Source of the DNA: Gnetum montanum
Lineage: Eukaryota > Streptophyta > Gnetopsida > Gnetales > Gnetaceae
DNA length: 64,000 bases
Direction of reading: 5' to 3'
Assembly: GCA_015680685.1 (NCBI GenBank)
Contig: MNCI01004501.1
Coordinates: 62,569-126,568, forward strand
How positions within the stretch are numbered: the first letter of the stretch is position 1; each line of letters opens with the position of its first letter. The position numbers and the translations under genes are program-made. The notes beneath the pieces were generated by a model. That model searched no databases and was not told the origin of the DNA. It worked only from the letters and a program-made list of their open reading frames with translations. Below are positions 44,473 to 55,358 of the stretch, one piece after another.

Positions 44473-45778
44473 AGTGTCATTTCCTTTTGCAATCTTCATT
44501 GGTTGTTGCCTCACATGCTCTCTCCACCACCATTTCTAGCTTTGAGCTAGCATAGACTCGACACCCCTATGGACTTGCCATGGTAGTAGCTGGATGCGAG
44601 GTCAATGCAAGTGTTGTCTATAGATTAGTTGGTGTGGATTGCACCCCCTTGTTAGTTCCCCTAGAATCCTACATAGTAACCCCAAAGCAGACATCCAACA
44701 ATTAGCTAAATTTTGGGTGTTCAGGAAAGCATAGTTGGCTCTTAGCGTATTAAGTATAGTCCCAAAGTTAAACATTTTTAATAGCTTCTGTAGTTAGCCA
44801 TTTTTCATAGTTTTTATACTTAGCCATTTTTCTACTATTTTTGTACTTAGCTATTTTTCCAGTTAGTAGAGTTAATCATTTTCCTATCTTTTGCAACTAG
44901 CAACTTTTCACATTTTATCCTTTGCATCATGAACACTATGTAGACTTTAACCTCTGTTCCAAGCACACTCATGGTCATACCTACCCAACAAGAACACCAG
45001 GTCGACCATGTCACTAGTCTTGCCAAAAAAGTTACCATCTCATACACTGAAATGGACAAGAGTACTTTCCCTCTGTGCTTGACTTCATTCTACTTACCAA
45101 GTCCTATTGGTGGATGCTTGTCACCTCATCTGAACGAATGAGTGTGAGGTAGGGATAGACTATGAGGAGCCCCTGTAAGAAGAGTAGGATGAGTTTGAGG
45201 CTTGTTCAAAGCATGAATACTCATTTCATATCTCCTTCTAGTGGACAAACTCTACTTTTATTCTTCCATAGTCCCATCCATCTATCTTCTTGAAGACAAT
45301 GATAGCCCTAGTGTCACCTCCTAGGTCAATGCCTATGGTGGTGACCCACTAAACCTAGTACATGTGGTAGAATGTAGTACCTTCCTTTAGCATGCCCTTT
45401 ATGATGCAACCACAACCTATTCAATCTTCTTTTCTAGTAACTATCATGCCCATGCAACCTTATGTGCACATCGTGCACCTCTTCCAGCACTAGATGATTG
45501 AGGCATTGCATGTTATGCCTATTTTGGTGGCACCATCCAGAGCAACCCAAACCATAGACATCTGGTGGGCCCTAACCAGTATGCCCATCATATAGCCTAT
45601 GTAGCAAACATCTTGTGTGGCCTTACAACCTACAGCTAGGTCATGGGTCATACAATTGACATAGTGGGTAGCACAACCAACATGGCCCACTACAACATCC
45701 TTGAGCTTGGATCAAGCGTTCTAGCTCATCCAAACCCTAATAGAGGAGATTAAGTGACTTAAGGATGTATCCTCCGAA
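44473..45778 (+). other. Element D leader and broken N-terminal gag region
   Basis: No continuous frame. An ATG at 44928 begins a stretch with VPSTLMVIPTQQEH and SLAKKVTISYTEMDKST that may be Gag N-terminus or the extra ORF1 of Ogre elements; it decays within 150 bases. Confidence 0.35.
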
Positions 45779-46890
45779 ATGGTTCATGTGATGGACTTCT
45801 ACCAAGATGATCCAATCAGTCCTATTGTTCCACCACTGACTCTACCTATTGGGGTCCCACTCCCTCAATTCACCAAATACAATGGTAAAGGAGATCCCAA
45901 TGCTCACCTCGTAACATTTCAATCCAAGCTCCTTTTACTACAAGCATGGCCACATGCCATCATACATGTGTTCACCATGTCTTTAACTAGTAAGTCATTG
46001 GACTAGTACTATGCACTATCCAAGGCCTTCATTTCCTCTTTGGAGGATCTCCTTAGCTAGTTCATCACATGCTTCAAGTATAACTTGAACCAGAGGTGAC
46101 CCTGGACTAGCTCATGCAGATTAAGTAGGTCCACTTAGAGCCTATGAAAAAATTCATACAATGCTAGATCTCTTTACTCAATGAAATCTATGAGCCAATT
46201 GTTGAAATGCACCTACTGGAAATCTTCAAGGATGTAGTGAATAACTTTATTAAGTCAAAGTTTTACTATCTAGCCTAGCAATCCTTGAGCCAAGAATTTT
46301 CTCAAACCAAGAGTATACAAGATATAGTGGAAGCTATCAAGGACCAGGCCTACATGGCCTACAAGAACCTCCATGTGAAGAAGGACAAGGACAAGGACAA
46401 ACAAACCACAATTGTGGAAATGGTGGCCAATGAGGCCAAGCCAGCTAACCCCAAGCCAATGACTAGGCCACCCAAGGCCTTGGCCAATAACAAGGCTTCT
46501 AGTCTTAGCACTCTAACAAGCAACCAACCTACATCATCAAAAACCATGGGGCAAGCTACCCCAAGGTCCAAATTTGAGTGCAACGATCACTCAAAGTACA
46601 CTTTTTTGCCACTCAAGCTGTTGAAACTCCTATACCAACTACTCAAGGCTTGAAGAATCCAATACAAGTAGATGTCCAAGGATGCTTGCAAGATACATGA
46701 TAGATATTGTAAGATCCTTAGGAATCTAGCATCTGCTGCCCCAAATGAGCCTCTAGTCCCTAATCATTTTAGGCTAAATAGGTTCTCCCACTACCATTAG
46801 CTACCTAGCCATGACACTGACTTCTACATGGCTTTGTAAGATGACATCCAATGCATGATTAATAGAGGTAAGTTGGTCCTTGATACTACC
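45779..46890 (+). pseudogene. Element D gag
   Basis: 45779-46006 encodes PPLTLPIGVPLPQFTKYNGK followed by GDPNAHLVTFQSKLLL, the classic capsid start of Tat-type Gag. A frameshift and stops follow. 46285-46653 in another frame carries the Gag C-terminal half (SIQDIVEAIKDQAYMAYKNL, then a Lys/Asp-rich and Pro/Ser/Thr-rich linker). Just past it FYMAL-stop-DDIQCMINRGKLVL resembles the end of the Tat Gag-protease linker. Confidence 0.75.
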
Positions 46891-47649
46891 AACCTAGTTT
46901 TCCTTCAAAACCAATTAATGAGAGTCTCCAAGGATGCTATCAATGTTGACAACAACCCAAAGTTGGTGCATTGACCATTCATGGTTTGTGTGCCCTCTAG
47001 TAATGTTGGGGCCCCCTTGTTCTCCACAAGTTCGAGGTTCCCTTTTGTTGTTAGAGCACCACCTTAAGCACCCACAACACCCTTTGTGATCAGGTTCCCA
47101 TAGCACATTGTAGCAACAATAGCCTAATCATGCTTTTTCATTAGGGTGGTGCAACATGTAGACTCTTTAGTTGCAAGGATTCCAATGGTAGGTCATGCAT
47201 CAATCCCTACTCTTCCAAGGGATCATCTTGTAGAAAACACTAGCAAAAAATCTAGGTGGAAACTTAGGAGGCCTAATGATCACCTCATTGACAAAATTCT
47301 TAGGCAATACTAGGAGCAAAGAGAGCTAGGTCCACCAAAGCTAGTGCCCTTGTCCTTTATTCCCATGGCCAAATCAATTGATAAGGCCACCACAAGCAAC
47401 TAGCAACCAAGCATTGAGGCTCCTAGGCAAGCAAGGCAAACCAAGCCCAAATCTCCTTCACAAGAGATTCATATCTTGGGATGCATGAAGGAGGTGAAGA
47501 CCAATAAAAAGGTAGATACTAGAAAAGACTTCTTAGTTGCATTGGCCTAGGTGAAATATTCTTTAAGATAAAATAACACAACACTAAGCCTATACAACCT
47601 GATCATGACCTTCTCTACCCATCGTGAAGTGCTAGTCTGCATGTTGACC

Positions 47650-48451
47650 TGCATTCCTATTATGGAGGATATCATACCAAACTAATAATCCATCCATGCT
47701 GTGATGTTGCCTTTTTTACTACAAGAATTGAGTTCAACACCCCTTGTGTTCCATGATGAGGCAATCAAGGTTATCCCTGAGAAGGATCAGGTCATCACCG
47801 TACCTATGTTTATCACCATCTGTGTAGGGCAATGCAAAATCTGAAGGGTACATGTCGATGATGGGGCAGCAAATAATGTCATCCCATACACTATCATTGA
47901 CAAGCTAGGTCTTGTTGACCAAATCAAACCAATGAAAATGACATGCCTCAAGTCCTTCAATGGATCATGCATTTTCATTAAGGGAATGGTCACAATAGTC
48001 TTCATGTTAAGGAAGCAATTCCCCATCACTATAGAGTTTATCATCTTTGATAAGATGCCAAGCTTCAACCTGATTTTAGGAAAGTATTGGTTGGCCTAGC
48101 TATGGGCCATCTCCTCTCCCATCCACCAAGAAGTCCACCTTTTGTATTAAGGTGGTGAGATTATCATTTATGATGACAACATAGCCCCTTTAGCCATCAA
48201 CAACATAGATACAAAACATGGGTCAAAGGTGGAGTTCCATAATGATGTGCCTCCCATAGAGGACGATGGCAAAACACACAAGGCTAGTGTACTTGAGCAA
48301 GCAGAGGGAATTAAAGACCTCTTGGAGGATGCTTTATGGGGTAAATTTTGATTTAACATAATGGACAAAGGTCAAGGTGAATATCTCATCATACAATCTA
48401 GGCCCTACACACCTAACCCACACCAAGTTAGGAAGCAACTGTGCAACTAAG
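47650..48451 (+). pseudogene. Element D protease and predicted exon end
   Basis: The frame starting at 47848 reads VHVDDGAANNVIPYTIIDKL, the retropepsin active-site region, here DDG rather than DTG or DSG. Then come MTCLKSFNGSCIFIKGMVTI and FPITIEFIIFDKMPSFNLIL with GKYWL, the usual ILG-x-x-WL end of protease. The frame continues with a linker (MDKGQGEYLIIQSRPYTPNP from 48361) to 48451, where AAG/GTATTC offers a splice donor. The next RT-like sequence is 6.9 kb away. Confidence 0.8.
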
Positions 48452-48679
48452 GTATTCTCTCAACCTAATTCACATTAGATCCCTTCATGTCCTTCATTAG
48501 CACATATCTTGCCTACCTACACTTGTTTGCATACTTACATTTTTCTTGGTTATTTTCATTTTGCATTGTTTACTTTGTTACACATTTATTTTCTTTTTTT
48601 ATGCATCTATTCATTTACTTTATCCATTAATAGTCATTAGCCTACGCATTAAAAACATTGAAAAAAAAATAAAAACTAA

Positions 48680-48900
48680 AACTACAAAAACACATGGCCT
48701 GAAAATGTGTTAAAGTTGTGCATATCATACCATGGCCTTAAACTAGCAACACAGGGCCTAAAATGGCCTAAAAATAACACTTTTAATCCTCACTCATGAC
48801 CTGAAATGGCCTAAAACTAGCAATCATTGCTCAGCCTAAAATGACCTAAAACTAGCAATCATTGCTCGGCCTGAAATGGCCTTAAACTAGCATCGACCCT
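48680..48900. repeat. Minisatellite related to TGGCCTAAAACTAGCA
   Basis: Units of about 38-50 bases repeat [AT]TGGCCTTAAACTAGCA or GACCTAAAACTAGCA with CAATCATTGCTC between. Similar phrases occur at 55130-55225 and in each 924-bp unit after the integrase. Confidence 0.65.
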
Positions 48901-49170
48901 CTCGCTATGGTCCGAAACCACCATGAGGCTCACAAGGGCCTAGTCACATGTCATTGCACAATCATATCATCGCATATAGCACATCAATCCATCACAACAT
49001 TAGCATAGTAAACACATAGCAAATAATCGCAAAAGCTACACACTCCACATAGCAAATGCATCCATTACATCTTACAACAATAATAGTATACAACATGAGC
49101 ATTAACAACATGCAAAAAAAATACACAAAAATGCAAAAATTCCCAATAGTAGGGCTACATCAAAACATGC

Positions 49171-52100
49171 TCAACTAGTGGTACTAGGTGGACATGAAGG
49201 TGCTTCTTCCTCTACTATGTTGCTAGGGGCTACAACATCACCTGGTGCCTGCTACCACAAAATAGCAAAAAAACATTAAAAATTAGTAAGCAAATGTACA
49301 ATACATAAAATAACATGAAAAAGCATAAAAATAAATAGAAAACTAACTTACCTAGGAGGCTCCTGCATTAACCATGTCTAGAGGCATCCTATCAATGTCA
49401 TCCTCCAAGCATTAGAGGATTTCAACCTTAGACAACTACGTCTAGTCATCCTAGCCAAAGTCAATCCTTGTAAGAGTCTTGCCTTTGTCCATGGTGGTCC
49501 ATGTAGGCAGCTCCATGGAAAAGGTAGTAGAGTAGACCTCTTCCAGGGAGGTGATGATCAATGTCTCAGAAGAATCACTCACCACAGTATGATGAGCAAA
49601 CAACTCATTGGCATGTCTCCCATTAGTCACCTCAAGAAACATCTAAAGCTAACGGTGTTTGACAAAATCCTCTTTGTACCATTGAAGGTATGTATCACAC
49701 TTGTTCTTGTAGTGGTGTTTGTGGTTTTTTTGAGTCTGCCCATACCTATACATATTAGTGCTATAGTTTCTCCATTTTTGGTTCTTTTGGGTGAGTAGAC
49801 CCATCTATAGCTGTTGCTTGATAATCTTTTAGGTAGCCTCATTTTTTCCCTTAGTGGCTCACTAATACCTAGCATAGTCTATCTTGGTGGTCTACTAGGT
49901 ACTATCTCCCTGTGACCAAGCTACCAAAAAGTCATATTGGGACTAAATATTCCTAATCTTTGTGTCTTGGCTTGTCACCCTCTCCTGGAGCATTTGCATG
50001 CTTTTCCATAGGTGCTCATTTGAGCACTTGCAGACCCACAATGCTTTTGCATAGGGAAGCACACATTTCTTGACTACCTCATATGTATGAAAAGATCCCT
50101 ACTTCACTTTAGGAGGAAACTCAATGATGGCATCCACCTTGGCCACCCTGCGTAGATCCCAGTGAAGCTTGGAACCTATTGGCATGCAACAAGAAAATGA
50201 ACCTTAGCCATAGACTAAGAATTTGATTAATAAGAAACATAAGCAAAGCAACATCATGCACATACCGAGCTCAAGATCTACCTATTGTAGACAATCCACC
50301 ATGTCCTTCATAATGCCTTCCATGAAGGCAAACTTATTGGGCATGTCTACCCACAACTTCATGTGGTAGGTAGACTTCAGACCTCTAGTAGGTACATTTG
50401 AGGCTATAGCACAACAATGCAATCAACATACAATCAAACAACCAAAGATGCTAGAGCAAAAGAACATTAATAGATGGTAATCCAAGGCTTTCACCTAGTA
50501 GGCCCTTAAGTGTAAGAGTAGGGGGGCTCAACTAGTTGCACACAATCAAAATCACCCGCATCAAGGTGTAGCAACCCCTCCTCCAACCACTTAAGGATGT
50601 CTATAGCCTCATGTGGCTCATCCCTATGGACCTTCCCCTCCTTATCTTAAAGGGGTGCATCCTTTACTATCATTTTTGACACTGCTTCAATAGCCCTCTC
50701 TCCTATTTCTATAACTTATACATACATTAGCACACATTAGTACATTAGCATAATATAGCAGAACAAACATAAAAATATAAACATACACTAACACAATAAA
50801 CACATCTAAGCTAAGCATACTAACCTACAACCTCTATGCCAAATCTATGAAGCTTTAGCCAAATCTTCTTGCTATTCACGTGTCCAACCTTAGGGGCAAC
50901 CTCTTCTACTAGGCATGGCCTCTTGATTTTTGTCTTGGATGGTCCCACCATATTTGCAATGTAGCAGTTTGCCTTATTCACATCCCTAGTGCCAATTGGG
51001 AAACCCTTGTCCATGCTATCATGTGAATAGTGACTGTCCCATGAGACCTTTGATCATTATTGACAACACCTCATTGATCTACTCTAGGGGTTCTTGTAGG
51101 AAAGTGGTCATGAACATATGTTTAATCCATGATTTTGATAGTTGCTCATGATCTTGTATCATCAATCACCCATCATCATGTACCACCAAGAGCTCTAGAG
51201 CCTTCATAGATATCCTACAAAGAATGAAAAGTGAACATGAGACCTCACTTAAAGGTTGAATCATAGCCTGGTGATCTTTGCATGAAAGCCTATGGTCATG
51301 TAAGTAGCCAGTTGAATCTTGCACCCTCTAGTAGCACTTATTTCATCACTCATGCTTCCTCCACCCCAATGATTTTTCTTTGGAAGAGTAACTTTGGAAA
51401 TGCATTGGCATGAAAGAGAGGGTAGAGCTCTTGGACCTTCGAAAAAAACACATCCTTGATGGGTATGCCCTTGTGAGATCGAGTGGCCCCCAACCACTCC
51501 TTCATCTTCCCTCTATGTTTCATATCCCTATTAGCCTTTTCAAAGGCTAATAGGCCATTAGTAGGGAGTCTAAAGAGATCAAAAAAGAATTCCTCACTAA
51601 GGTTCAGCACTACCCTCACATCATGTACCCAATTGATCAAATGCCTGATGTCGTTGTTGAAGGATTCAATGATGGTGACCATTTCAACCACCAAAATGCT
51701 CAAGCTAAGGGCCAAGAACAGGTCAATCGACCTAGCACATGTGATCCTAGTGGTCAATTCATCTAAGGCCTAGTGGCACAACCAATGTTGTGCACCCTCT
51801 ACATTGCCATATTTCATGATGAGGGTGGCTTTTGTGCAGCCTGTGGTAACCACCATCACCTCTCCCAAAGCAATGTACCACTGCAACAAAGGCAAAAAAA
51901 ATGTTAACACCATGCAAAGACAAATCAATGAGCACATGAGCAAGCACAAGAGCCAAATAGTAAATTCTTACATGGTACAAATGGAGTGTGGGATGGAGGT
52001 AGTGGTGCAAGCATCTCCTTCATGTTGAGCTCACTAGTAGCCCACTCCTCATCTATCTAGCCTTGGATCTTGTACCACTCATATGCCCTCAAGCATCAGG

Positions 52101-52777
52101 TGGGGTAGGCCCCTAGATCAAATCCCAATTTCTTGAGCATAGCATCCCAAACATTTTCACTCAACTAGAATACCTTTAAGGTAGTTTAGGTTAGGGCTAG
52201 AGTATCCATCTCATCATGTAGACCTTCCTCATCAACTCTAAATTTAGCAACAAGCATGAGTAGTTAGCAAACTTAGCATGGGCCAATAGTAAAAATACAC
52301 TAAAAAAGCTATAAGAGCACTTACCCTCCAGTGTAGTATACCATTCTAGGTAGGTTCTGGAACAAAGTGTGCACTTGTAGAATAACAAAAAGGATGTTTC
52401 TCTTATTGTAGCAACTAAACCTTGTCATTTGCTAGATCCTAGATAAGGGATGAGTACCCCTAGGGCCTCTACCAAAACTACTTGCTTTAACATCACCAAA
52501 AGTAGGCTCATCAAATAGGAACCTCAAAATGTCCTAGTTAGCCCCAAGCAGTAATGTCTCTATGATGGTGCTAGTAGCCTCAACTGGTAAGTATGACCAC
52601 ATCATCACAGTAAAGTGCTATAGCAAGAATACTAAGAACTCATGTGTCCTTGGGCATAACCACATTTCCTAATGGCCCACATGCATATCCAGCATAGGAA
52701 TGTTAGGAATAGGCTTGCTCATGTAGCAAAGAATGACCATGAGTTCAACGATGACCAGGATAGCCTTCAGTAGCACT
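49171..52777 (-). pseudogene. Multi-exon gene antisense to element D, unidentified
   Basis: Exons on the minus strand: 52777-52325, 52237-51972, 51880 to about 51249, 51214-50825, 50708-50495, 50403-50266, 50175-49352 and 49248-49171 (stop TGA). Introns 52238-52324, 51881-51971, 50709-50824, 50404-50494, 50176-50265 and 49249-49351 are 87-116 bases long with GT-AG ends and good consensus, such as CCTAG/GTAAGT and TTTGTTGCAG. The reading frame is kept across junctions 1-2, 4-5, 5-6, 6-7 and 7-8; junction 2-3 needs a frameshift and the third-to-fourth intron donor is unclear. About 1,000 codons. Best preserved parts are LNLSEEFFFDLFRLPTNGLL with NRDMKHRGKMKEWLG (exon 3) and NKANCYIANMVGPSKTKIKR (exon 4). 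Exon 1 recalls an FCP1/HAD-like domain. Exon 7 is Lys/Gln-rich and probably helical, with 12 TAG, 2 TAA and 1 TGA stops. An upstream exon probably exists beyond an acceptor at 52778. Confidence 0.78.
52325..52777 (-). other. Exon 1 of the antisense gene: possible FCP1/HAD-like domain
   Basis: On the minus strand, VLLKAILVIVELMVILCYMS is followed by HVG, then PRTHEFLVFLL and VMMWSYLPVEATSTII. FCP1-like domains run hydrophobic strand, DLNGxL, CY, HVG, RPG..EFL..., then VxxWSS. Glu stands where the nucleophile Asp would be, so an active phosphatase is unlikely. Four in-frame TAG stops. The assignment rests on pattern only. Confidence 0.35.
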
Positions 52778-53099
52778 CTACAATTGGAAAGCAACAAACA
52801 AAGTGTTAGTATATGTACATTGGATGACAATTTTGAAAAAATATATTAAATTAAGCTTAGTGAATTTAGCATAACATAACATTAATTAGCAAAATTATTT
52901 TAATGCCTTGGGGCCCTACAAGTATAGGACGTTAATAAGTCCATTTGATGCATCTAGTACACACTAGGGTACAACACATTTTGCATAGGATTAGCATCTC
53001 TTTTTACATTGGTTCATATGGTTAGCATCATTATAGTTTGCATGTTTTGGTAGTTTGGCATCATTGTAGTCCATAGGTTTAGCATTATTAACATTGTCA

Positions 53100-55080
53100 C
53101 ATTTTACAAGTTTACTTTTGAGTACAATTTACAAAATTTTTCTAAATCTAGGTAGTGCAGTCTAGAATGTAGCAATTTTTTTCTAACTCTAGGCTACCTC
53201 AATGGAGATCATAGCCCAGAAATAGGGTAATTTTTTCAAACTTTACAACCTCCTAGTTACACTTTGAAATGTAGAAAGCGTAGTCAAAATTTTCACAAAA
53301 TAATTCTAACTCCCAACTACGCTCCTTGTAGAGTGTAGTCATAGAAAAAAACTAACTATTGGGTAGATGCCATTTTGATGAACACTTGACATCAACTACA
53401 GTTCTAAATTAAGGAGTGTAGTCTTGGCTATGACCTACAAGGAGCAAGGTCTCGACCACTACCCTAACACTCTCTCCATGCATTGTGCCTATTGTGGCAC
53501 TGTGCACTGTCCACCACACCCTTAGCATTATGCCCTACTACAATGCTAACCATCACTTCCATGCATATTGCACATCCCTGTGTTGCCCTACATGCCCTAC
53601 ACTAACATTAATGATGCTACCATGCACCATGTCACTTCCTTTTCTCACCCTACCACATCCCATCCCTTTTCACACTATCGAAAAATATAAAAGCCAAAAA
53701 TGCACCTAGGTTTCATGCACCTCTATGACTCTCATAGCCACATTGCAAAGAGTGGGGGATTGCTTCTCGTTACCCTTATATCAATGCTATGGGGTACATT
53801 CAGCCTTGCAACTCTTTGTGGGCCCCTACCCCATGGCACATGTGACACGTCTTCTTCTCTTTAGTGCTCCAACATCCCTCTTGGTTGTGCCTTGGTGTTG
53901 CTCACCCTCTCAACCTCTGTGGCTATGCGATAACACTATGGAGTGTAGATGTGCCCACATCCCCTCATGGCCCCAACACACCTAACCCTCACTTATGCAT
54001 AATTCTCAAAGAAAAAAAATCGAAAGCCAAACCCCTATCATGCCCTTTCCCTATGGCAAGATGCCCTCATCCATCACTAGTGTCCTCATCCCTACCCATG
54101 CAAAAAAAACTCCAAGAACAAAAATTTTTGTAGAACCCTTACCATGCCCTCTACCCTACAAGTGGTAGCTCCTAGTCACTACCAAACCCCAATCCCTACC
54201 TTGTGCAATAGAAAAACATGAAAATTTTCAAACAAAAGGAATTATTATGCGTAGAAAACCCCCACTATAAGAAAAACCCTACACAAGCTCCACAACCTTG
54301 CGTGTGACCCTTGTGGGAACCTACAACTTCCCCACTTGTAGCCACACTAGCCACCACGATGGCCATGGCCTCCACAAAATCCTCATTACCAAAACCCATA
54401 GATACTCACGTGCATTTATAGCCAATGAGCCATGGCCCCCATGCTAAAAATCCTCATTGCAAGAAAACCCTTTATAGTCATGCATGCCCTTCAAACTACA
54501 ATGGCAAAAATGGCCATGGTAGTAGTGGCCCCTACTATAGCAAGGTGCCACCAATGTGCACTCCTCCAAATAAAAACCCAAGTGTAGAAAACACAAGCAA
54601 TGAAAAGCAACAAAAAGGGAGAGCATAGTTGGGGTACTTGGTAGATGGTGGTGCCCTCCTCTCTTCCATGCATGCCCATGATAGGTGACCTAGTGCCCAT
54701 TCTCCCTCATCTACATTTTCCAATTTAGGGTATAGGCATGCACTTTGGTGCATTATCTTGGCTCCAAATATGCTCTCTTCATTGGCAATGTGCTACACCA
54801 ACAACAAGTCTATACTCTAAACTTCACATTGTGTAGCTTTGAAAATGTCCAACTTATACTTGTAAAATGTGCTTTTATATTCCCTAGGAACACTTAATGA
54901 CTTATCAACCTTGGGAATACACTCAACACTATTTGTGTAGTGGAGAGCATAATTGGATGGGAGTGTAGTTAGGTGAGAGTGTAATCACCTAGACATAGAA
55001 AAAAATTTTCAGTTCTTCTTACAATTTAGCGACTTAGAAAAATTTTCAATTTTTCTCACTACCCAGTGAATGCCTAGGCT
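53100..55080. repeat. U3-like boxes and C-rich tract inside the gap
   Basis: 53130-53420 and 54940-55080 contain GTGTAGTC, GTGGAGAGCATA and TTTTTCTAACT phrases shared with 42906-43800, that is with LTR-upstream sequence of the D family. Between them (53480-54780) lies an unusually C-rich stretch with repeated CATGCCCT and CCCTAC phrases. Overlapping ORFs there on both strands (53485-54753) resemble no family. Confidence 0.45.
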
Positions 55081-55129
55081 AATTTCACATCTCAAGGATG
55101 CCCAGCCTTATCCAAAATGATAAATTTGC

Positions 55130-55225
55130 CACATCCATGACCTGCTAAGACCTTAAACTGGCACACCATGGTCTGCTATGATCTTAAATTAGCACACATG
55201 GCCTATTGAGGCCTAAAACTAGCCC
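55130..55225. repeat. Short minisatellite stretch near the predicted acceptor
   Basis: CTGCTAAGACCTTAAACTGGCACA, then CTGCTATGATCTTAAATTAGCACA, then TATTGAGGCCTAAAACTAGCC: three units of about 36 bases related to those at 48.7 kb and after the integrase. Confidence 0.65.
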
Positions 55226-55358
55226 ACGCATGCTTACGTTCTTTAACATTGCATGTGCATACTTAGGCAAACTTTTCATGGCATTTCTTTTCTCTATTTT
55301 TACATAATGACTTCATTAAGATAGGTGTGGCTTGATGTTTCTCTAATGGTTTTTGTAG

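Larger units (their letters stand above)
48452..55358 (+). other. Predicted intron between protease and RT of element D
   Basis: Donor AAG/GTATTC at 48451/48452; acceptor TTTTTGTAG/G at 55358/55359 with a branch-like CTAAT about 14 bases upstream. Joining the two leaves the protease frame (codon start 48361) and the RT frame (codon start 56120) in register. Ogre elements are known to carry an intron at this place. At 6,907 bases it is long and contains minisatellite sequence, an antisense multi-exon gene, U3-like boxes and a C-rich tract, so a nested insertion is a rival explanation. Confidence 0.5.

Noticed and set aside
44141-44539. Open frame of 133 codons as a gene
   Set aside because: It spans the end of the element D LTR and the primer-site box; no family resemblance.
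51215-51248. A 34-base intron between antisense exons 3 and 4
   Set aside because: The acceptor looks good but 34 bases is too short for a plant intron; the real donor must be elsewhere.
53485-54753. Overlapping ORFs on both strands as genes
   Set aside because: They arise from C-rich repetitive sequence, overlap one another in several frames and match no known motif.
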